Assembly: GCF_021083305.1 (NCBI RefSeq) | Contig: NZ_JAJFAY010000004.1 | Coordinates: forward strand, 368,623-432,622 | Direction: 5' to 3' | DNA from: Haladaptatus sp. DYF46 | Lineage (GTDB): Archaea; Halobacteriota; Halobacteria; Halobacteriales; Haladaptataceae | Length of the DNA stretch: 64,000 nucleotides | Part shown: positions 59,355 through 64,000 of the stretch, one piece after another | How positions within the stretch are numbered: the first letter of the stretch is position 1 | How the letters are laid out: the number at the start of each line of letters is the position of its first letter | Translations under genes and position numbers: made by a program | The notes under the pieces: model-generated | The model's database searches: none | What the model was told of the DNA's origin: nothing | Seen by the model: only the letters and a program-made list of their open reading frames with translations

Positions 59355-61742
59355 TTAGCGAGAACTCACGACGGCGACCGGACACGGGGCGTTTTTCAAC
59401 ACGTACTCGGCGCGATGCCCGAGAAAGGCGCGCCGGGACAGCGGTCGCAACCCGCTTCCGAGAACGACCAAATCGGCACCGCCCTCCACCGCCTTATCCA
59501 CGATGGCACGGGTGGGTTGTTCGCTCACGAGGACGTCCGTCAGGACCGACGCCCCGAGTTGTCGGCCAAGCGTCGCCTCCCTGTCCACGATTTCCGCGCC
59601 GAGCCGAACCGATTCGGAGAGGTCCGCCTCGCCGACGAACAACTCCCGGAGCCGACCCACGTCGACGACGTGAACGATTTCGACGAGAGCGTTCGAATCG
59701 GCCGCGATGGCGAAGGCCATTTCGGCGGCGTGACGGCTGTACTCCGTCCCGACGGTCGGAACGAGAATTCGCCGAATCGGAACCGGGTCGAGCGGCTGAT
59801 TTTCCACGGTGCCGCCCTCATCCCGGACGCCCTCGTCCCGGATACCGTTCGCGCTCACGGCGAGGACCGGTGCGGTCGTCCGCTGTAACACGCGGTCGAT
59901 GCCCGTCTCGAACAGCGGCGGGGTCATCCCGTCGTCTCGGGGGGAAGCGGGCGAACCGTCGTCGCCGAAGTTCGCACCGACCGCGAGCAGGTCGTAGCCG
60001 CGACGGAGTTCCTCGATGACCGTTTCGCTCGCCGATCCCCGAATCGGGACGGTACGACGCCCCGTCCTATCGCTCGGAAGCGACAGCTGCCGGTCCATCG
60101 CGGAGAGACACCCCTCCGCAGCGGTCGATTTCGCGCCAGCGTCGATTTCGTCCGCGTCGTTTTCCCTCGATCGGGACGTTTCGGGTAGGAGTCTCGAGCG
60201 GGCGCGAGCCACGAGCGACGCGCTGGAAGCGGTGTCTTTGCCTTCGGTCACGTACATCGTCGTGACGTCCATTTCCCGGTTCCGGGCGACGTGGCCGAGG
60301 AGTTGTGCTGCAAGCTGCGCATCGCGGCTACATCGGGTGGGGAGGAGGACGCGCGAAATCGACCCGAGAAAGCTTCTCGCTTCGCGCTCGCGTCGCGTCG
60401 AGCGTCGTCGTTCCGCCTCTGAGGGTTCGATATGGCCGAGCGCAACACGGAGAACCGGCGGGGCGAGGAGCGAAGTGACGATGGCGACGACGACGATGAT
60501 GGTGTACGTCGTCCCCGTCAGGACGCCGACGCTGACGCCGATGGTCGCGACGATGATTTCGAGCGCGCCTCGGGCGTTCAACCCGGCACCGATGGCGATT
60601 CCCTCCCAGTTCGACAGCCCGCTTCCCCTCGCACCGAGGAACGCGCCGATGAACTTTCCCGCGATGGCGACCAGCAGGACGGCACCCGCGACGAGGAGCG
60701 TGCCGGGGGTCGAAAGCGTCGTCACGTCGACGCGAAGGCCGGCGGTGGCGAAGAATATCGGCGCGAGGATGCCGAGCGTGAACACCTCGAAGGTGTGTCG
60801 CGCCGCCTGGTCGAACCGTTTGACCTGTCCGACGAGGATGCCGACGACGAACGCGCCGAGGACCGCTTCCAAACCGAGCGCGTGCGTGAGCGTTCCGGCA
60901 CCGAGCGCCAGGATGGTCACCGCCGTAACGAGCGCGAGGTCGCCGTCGAAGGCCATATCGACCCATCGAAGCGACCGTGAGACGAACCACCGACCCACGG
61001 TAAACGAGAGCGCGAGAAACGCGAGGAGAAAGAGGGTCGTGATTCCCGCCGTCTCGACCGCTTGCCCCCCGCTCTGACGTGCGAGTCCCGCGACGACCGC
61101 GAGGAGAATCCAACCGACGGTGTCGTTTATCATCCCCGCCGCGATGGTCAACTGGCTTATCTCGCGGTCGATGACGTCCAAATCGAGGAGGATTTTCGCG
61201 ATAACCGGAATCGCGGAAATGCTGAGGGCGGTTGCGATAAAGAGGCTGAACACGAGTCGGCCTCCGTCCGCGAGAAAAGCGCTCGGGAGAACCCACGCGA
61301 TGGCGAACCCGAACGCGAAGGGAACGACGATGCTCGTGCTGGCTATCGCACCCGCGCGACCGGCGCGACTGGCGATGAGGTCGAGGTCCGTCTCGAACCC
61401 GGTGATGACCAACAGCATCACCAACCCCAGCCACGAGACGGCTTCGAGGAGGTGGTACTGTATGGGAGCGGGCGGAAAGACGGTGAGAAAGACCGACGGT
61501 GCGACGTTTCCGAGTATCGACGGCCCGAGGACGATACCCGCGAGCAGTTCCCCGAGAACCGATGGAAACTCGAACGCGCGAGCCAGTTCGCCGAGCGCAC
61601 GCGCGGTCACCAACAGGACGAACAGTTGCCCGAAGAAAAAGAGGAGTTCCTCTCCACTTAACGGCGGCAGAACGCCACCGTTCGAACCGACCCACGTGAC
61701 GAACCCGCCGCTCGCTTCGGCCGAAATACCAGCAATCCCCAT
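59355..61742 (-). CDS. CPA2 cation/proton antiporter fused to Usp domains
   Basis: The 795-residue protein has 12-13 helices (about 25-430; PSVLGELLAGIVLGPSIL, FETDLDLIASRAGRAG, LEAVLGAFVVGILVGQV, GLNARGALEIIVATIG), matching KefB/NapA-type antiporters. It continues as two universal-stress-protein units: a weak one (about 455-610) and a clear one (about 650-795; ILVPTVGTEYSRHAAEMA, VVLGSGLRPLSRRAFLGHRA with the ATP-binding G-x2-G-x9-G-S like pattern). A Na+ or K+/H+ exchanger regulated by nucleotide binding is the usual reading. Confidence 0.85.
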   Translation of the reverse strand: MGIAGISAEASGGFVTWVGSNGGVLPPLSGEELLFFFGQLFVLLVTARALGELARAFEFPSVLGELLAGIVLGPSILGNVAPSVFLTVFPPAPIQYHLLEAVSWLGLVMLLVITGFETDLDLIASRAGRAGAIASTSIVVPFAFGFAIAWVLPSAFLADGGRLVFSLFIATALSISAIPVIAKILLDLDVIDREISQLTIAAGMINDTVGWILLAVVAGLARQSGGQAVETAGITTLFLLAFLALSFTVGRWFVSRSLRWVDMAFDGDLALVTAVTILALGAGTLTHALGLEAVLGAFVVGILVGQVKRFDQAARHTFEVFTLGILAPIFFATAGLRVDVTTLSTPGTLLVAGAVLLVAIAGKFIGAFLGARGSGLSNWEGIAIGAGLNARGALEIIVATIGVSVGVLTGTTYTIIVVVAIVTSLLAPPVLRVALGHIEPSEAERRRSTRREREARSFLGSISRVLLPTRCSRDAQLAAQLLGHVARNREMDVTTMYVTEGKDTASSASLVARARSRLLPETSRSRENDADEIDAGAKSTAAEGCLSAMDRQLSLPSDRTGRRTVPIRGSASETVIEELRRGYDLLAVGANFGDDGSPASPRDDGMTPPLFETGIDRVLQRTTAPVLAVSANGIRDEGVRDEGGTVENQPLDPVPIRRILVPTVGTEYSRHAAEMAFAIAADSNALVEIVHVVDVGRLRELFVGEADLSESVRLGAEIVDREATLGRQLGASVLTDVLVSEQPTRAIVDKAVEGGADLVVLGSGLRPLSRRAFLGHRAEYVLKNAPCPVAVVSSR

Positions 61743-61889
61743 TCGTTACGCCCGTTCAACGGGCCACGGCAAATAGTTTCGGCCGAGATGGTACCGCATG
61801 AATATCTGAAAAAGGGAGACTTCGAAGACATGTCAGCATCGCTCTCGTAGCTAGCCGTCAGGGAACAGATTGTTGTCCCTCGAAAGCGG

Positions 61890-63095
61890 ATGAAGAGTAT
61901 GCGCAGACGAGTTGGTCGCCGCCAGTTTCTCGCTGGCATCGGTACAACCATCGGACTCTCCAGTACCGCGGGTGCCGGTAGCGTCCGCACCGTCGGTCAC
62001 GACGCACAAACCGAGAGACGACGAGAATTAAACCTCCCACCGGAAACCGACGCTCCCGTGGACGTTCGCGGCGCGATTTACATCCCCGCACGTGCCTTCA
62101 ATCGCTACCAGATGTGGCACGATTACGACCCGGACATCATCGAACGCGATTTGGGCTACGCGGCGAGCATCAACCTGAACGCCATTCGAATATGGCTTAG
62201 TTACGAATACTGGCTCGTCGAACCCGAAGACCACATGGAGTCGCTCGAACACCTGTTGGACACCGCCGATAGGAACGGAATTCGCGTTCTCCTCGGTCTG
62301 TTCGACAGCGTCGGACTCGAACCCACCTTCGAGAACCTCGTCCACGACGACGTGAAAACCGCCGTTCAATCGTTTTCGCCGTCCACCCGGACGATGGCGA
62401 ACAAATCCCTGTGGGACGACCCGCGCGATTTCATCGTCTCGGTCATGCGGGAGTACCGCGACGACGAACGTCTCCTCGCCATCGAACTGACGAACGAACC
62501 CGGATGGAACAACAAGGACATCCGATTCTTCAAACAGATCGTCGACACCATGACCCACTATCGCGGAGAAATCCCTCTCTCCGTGGGGTCTACCAGTCTG
62601 GCGAACAACGCTCAGTATCTCGACTGGGGAATGGACATCCTCCAGTTCCACTACAACTTCGCGCGCAGTCCGGCGCTGTACAACCGCGTCCTCCGACAGG
62701 CGAACAACCTCCAAGAGAAACTCGATAAGCCGGTGTGGCTCTCGGAGTGGCAACGGATTCGCCCCGGGAAGGGGTTTTTCGCCGACGTTTCCGGCAACGC
62801 GGCCGTCCCCGACTACTCCTCGCTCGCACCGACCATCCGCACGTCCGGAATCGGGAACTTCTTCTGGTCGCTCATGCTCAAACCCGCGTTCTCGCTGTAC
62901 ATGCGCCGAAACGGCGTCCTCAACGGCCTCTTCCACGAGGACGGCGCAGTCTGGGATTTGGAGGACGCTCGAAGCATCAAGGCCATGTCGGGGGACCCCG
63001 ACTTCGACGGCACCGAACGCAAGGAGTACCCCGACTGGGCCGACGTGATCAAAAAACGGAAGAAACGAGCGCCGGGCGAAGAACAACCCGAATGA
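61890..63095 (+). CDS. Tat-exported glycoside hydrolase, GH5-like
   Basis: The 401-residue protein has a Tat signal (RRQFLAGIGTTIGLSSTAGA, cleavage before about residue 35) and a (beta/alpha)8 glycosidase pattern: RIWLSYEYWL, IELTNEPGWN (acid/base Glu in NEP) and PVWLSEWQRI (nucleophile Glu in SEW). This is the cellulase/mannanase clan A arrangement, closest to GH5 by eye. Substrate unknown; with the GH81 gene of the window it extends extracellular polysaccharide breakdown. Convergent with the beta-helix gene, one base apart (63095/63097). Confidence 0.82.
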   Translation: MKSMRRRVGRRQFLAGIGTTIGLSSTAGAGSVRTVGHDAQTERRRELNLPPETDAPVDVRGAIYIPARAFNRYQMWHDYDPDIIERDLGYAASINLNAIRIWLSYEYWLVEPEDHMESLEHLLDTADRNGIRVLLGLFDSVGLEPTFENLVHDDVKTAVQSFSPSTRTMANKSLWDDPRDFIVSVMREYRDDERLLAIELTNEPGWNNKDIRFFKQIVDTMTHYRGEIPLSVGSTSLANNAQYLDWGMDILQFHYNFARSPALYNRVLRQANNLQEKLDKPVWLSEWQRIRPGKGFFADVSGNAAVPDYSSLAPTIRTSGIGNFFWSLMLKPAFSLYMRRNGVLNGLFHEDGAVWDLEDARSIKAMSGDPDFDGTERKEYPDWADVIKKRKKRAPGEEQPE

Positions 63096-63096
63096 C

Positions 63097-63693
63097 TCAG
63101 GACAGCTGTCCGCGCCCTCGCGTGCTATTGAGCTGATTCCCCTGATAGTGGAGCGTCGAATAATCCACGTTCTCGCTTCGATTGTCGACGAGGATACCGA
63201 ACAGGTTCCGTGCCGCCCGAGAGTGTTCGATAGTCACGTTACTGCTGTTCCACACCGTGATTCCCTCCGTACTCCGAACGGCGCTCACGTTTCGAACCGT
63301 CACCGACGACGCGTTCGAGACGTGAATGGCGCGGTTCCAGCGTGCCACCCGAACCGAGTGAATCGTCACGTCGGAGACGCCGCTGGCGTTATCGACGAGC
63401 AGTCCCGTCGTATCCGTTACACCTCTCCCTTCGATGGAGTGTCCCGACCCGTTTAACGTCACGTGGCTCGCGTTGATCACGATACAACTGCCGGTTAGTC
63501 CGGTCGCCCCTCCGAAATCACCCTTCAAAACATAGTTCCCCGGCTTCGAAATCGTTTGACAGTGTTTCACCGGTTTCGGCGGGGTGGATTCGGTTTCGTG
63601 GTTGCCACCCAATGGAAGATCCACGAAATTGATGGCGAAAGCAACCACGACTAACAGAACCAACGGAGCAACGATGAGGAGTTTCCGATTCAT
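63097..63693 (-). CDS. Membrane-anchored right-handed beta-helix (NosD-like) protein
   Basis: From MNRKLLIV (63693) the product is 198 residues. An N-terminal helix (LLIVAPLVLLVVVAFAINFV) anchors it; the rest is repeated short strands with Asn/Ser/Thr ladders (INASHVTLNGSGHSIEGRGV, SGVSDVTIHSVRVARWN, SSNVTIEHSRAARNLFG), as in NosD/CASH or pectin-lyase-like domains. Such proteins bind or process carbohydrates. No catalytic residues are assignable. The upstream ATG at 63732 adds 13 residues. Confidence 0.78.
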   Translation of the reverse strand: MNRKLLIVAPLVLLVVVAFAINFVDLPLGGNHETESTPPKPVKHCQTISKPGNYVLKGDFGGATGLTGSCIVINASHVTLNGSGHSIEGRGVTDTTGLLVDNASGVSDVTIHSVRVARWNRAIHVSNASSVTVRNVSAVRSTEGITVWNSSNVTIEHSRAARNLFGILVDNRSENVDYSTLHYQGNQLNSTRGRGQLS

Positions 63694-63899
63694 AGAATCG
63701 ATGGAGACCATTCCTATATCCACCCTTCTCACGACAGATTATTAAAAGTGAATGGCCCACGAAATCGTCATCCCTCTCCGTCGTTAACTTATTCATTTTT
63801 GATAGTATGCGGGACATGCATAGTAACGGCGCATTACCGATGACCTGTCATCGACCGATTCGTCGAGCGATGCCTCTCGGCGTCCGAATAAAATACAAA

Positions 63900-63931
63900 A
63901 ACCCCCACAGAGCCGCTACTCTGTGAGGGTT
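63900..63931 (-). terminator. Hairpin terminator downstream of 5S rRNA
   Basis: Arms 63919-63931 and 63900-63912 pair over 13 bases with one G-U pair around TAGCGG. On the transcribed minus strand the stem is followed by TTTTGTATTTTATT, an ideal intrinsic-type terminator, about 20 bases after the 5S end. Confidence 0.8.
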
Positions 63932-63950
63932 GATGACTGTAAGTATGAGT

Positions 63951-64000
63951 GGGAGGCGGCGAATCGAATTTCCCAGAGGCTCGCGCACTCCAGTACTGAC
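63951..64000 (-). rRNA. rrf: 5S rRNA, 3' end (partial)
   Basis: Read on the minus strand the last 50 bases are GTCAGTACTGGAGTGCGCGA, GCCTCTGGGAAATTCGATTC, GCCGCCTCC. This matches the 3' third of haloarchaeal 5S rRNA as I know it (CAGUACUGGAGUGCGCGAG...CUCUGGGAAAU...UUCGCCGCC). The 5' part and any 23S lie to the right, outside the window, transcribed leftward. The exact 3' end (63950-63953) is estimated from the GCCGCC strand that pairs with the 5' GGCGGC. Confidence 0.9.

Noticed and set aside
63899..63932. Repeat next to the right end considered as a CRISPR repeat
   Set aside because: Single copy with T-run and adjoining 5S rRNA; it is a terminator hairpin.
1..64000. tRNA genes, CRISPR arrays, replication origin, prophage structure
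   Set aside because: No TpsiC-arm/anticodon cloverleaf, no regularly spaced repeats, no orc1/cdc6 gene with origin boxes and no phage structural genes were seen by eye; a tRNAscan run would settle the first point.

Overview
The window is from a halophilic archaeon (class Halobacteria). The evidence is GC-rich, acid-rich coding sequence, Tat (twin-arginine) signals with haloarchaeal-type lipoboxes, Bat-type HTH and HalOD1 proteins, TATA boxes about 25-30 bases before start codons (leaderless genes), and the 3' end of a haloarchaeal 5S rRNA at the right edge (63951-64000, minus strand). The genus cannot be fixed from the sequence.

Layout. 1-6143: tail of a cation/proton antiporter with a TrkA domain, a HEAT-repeat/zinc-ribbon protein, then three tandem Tat lipoprotein iron-complex-binding proteins behind a promoter whose TATA box is flanked by two palindromes of the iron-repressor type. 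6353-19003: mostly housekeeping and accessory metabolism (permease with a YHS domain, DUF302, HemG-like flavodoxin, sulfatase-fold protein, tryptophanase, MacB-like ABC exporter, PPOX-fold protein, carbamoylase/amidase, DUF502, Bat-type regulator, AI-2E transporter). 19003-21230: a scar of decayed MFS and transposase pieces around an intact winged-helix/hypothetical gene pair with an ATGA overlap. 21245-28000: SulP transporter, PrsW protease, MFS exporter, galactokinase, O-methyltransferase.

28150-34200 is a more AT-rich, low-density accessory island. It holds two HalOD1 proteins, two divergent Bat-type HTH regulators, a formyltransferase-like protein with an altered active-site motif, a broken IS5-type transposase, a DUF7344-like regulator overlapping a 40-residue zinc-ribbon protein, and long untranslated stretches. 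34223-44467: creatininase-family protein, PQQ-type beta-propeller lipoprotein, GNAT, tryptophanyl-tRNA synthetase, a strong palindrome before a winged-helix gene, two NAD(P)-dependent enzymes divergent from a Bat-type regulator, an MFS carrier and a CopB-type P-ATPase.

44663-64000: polysaccharide flippase, a large Tat-exported GH81 endo-beta-1,3-glucanase with FN3 and CBM56-like domains, a ribbon-helix-helix regulator, and a tightly packed cluster of an NRAMP-fold transporter lacking the metal motifs, HyuA, HyuB and an Asp/Glu-racemase/maleate-isomerase-type enzyme. Then come a solitary cytochrome b C-terminal subunit, a TetR-ABC exporter unit with two 19-base direct repeats in its promoter, a CPA2 antiporter with Usp domains, a Tat-exported GH5-like glycosidase, a beta-helix protein, and the 5S rRNA end with its hairpin terminator.

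The best candidates for something little described are the NRAMP-like/hyuA/hyuB/racemase cluster, the sensor-less HalOD1/Bat/DUF7344 regulatory island, and the triple iron-binding lipoprotein operon. All functional statements rest on motif recognition by eye; no database search was possible.
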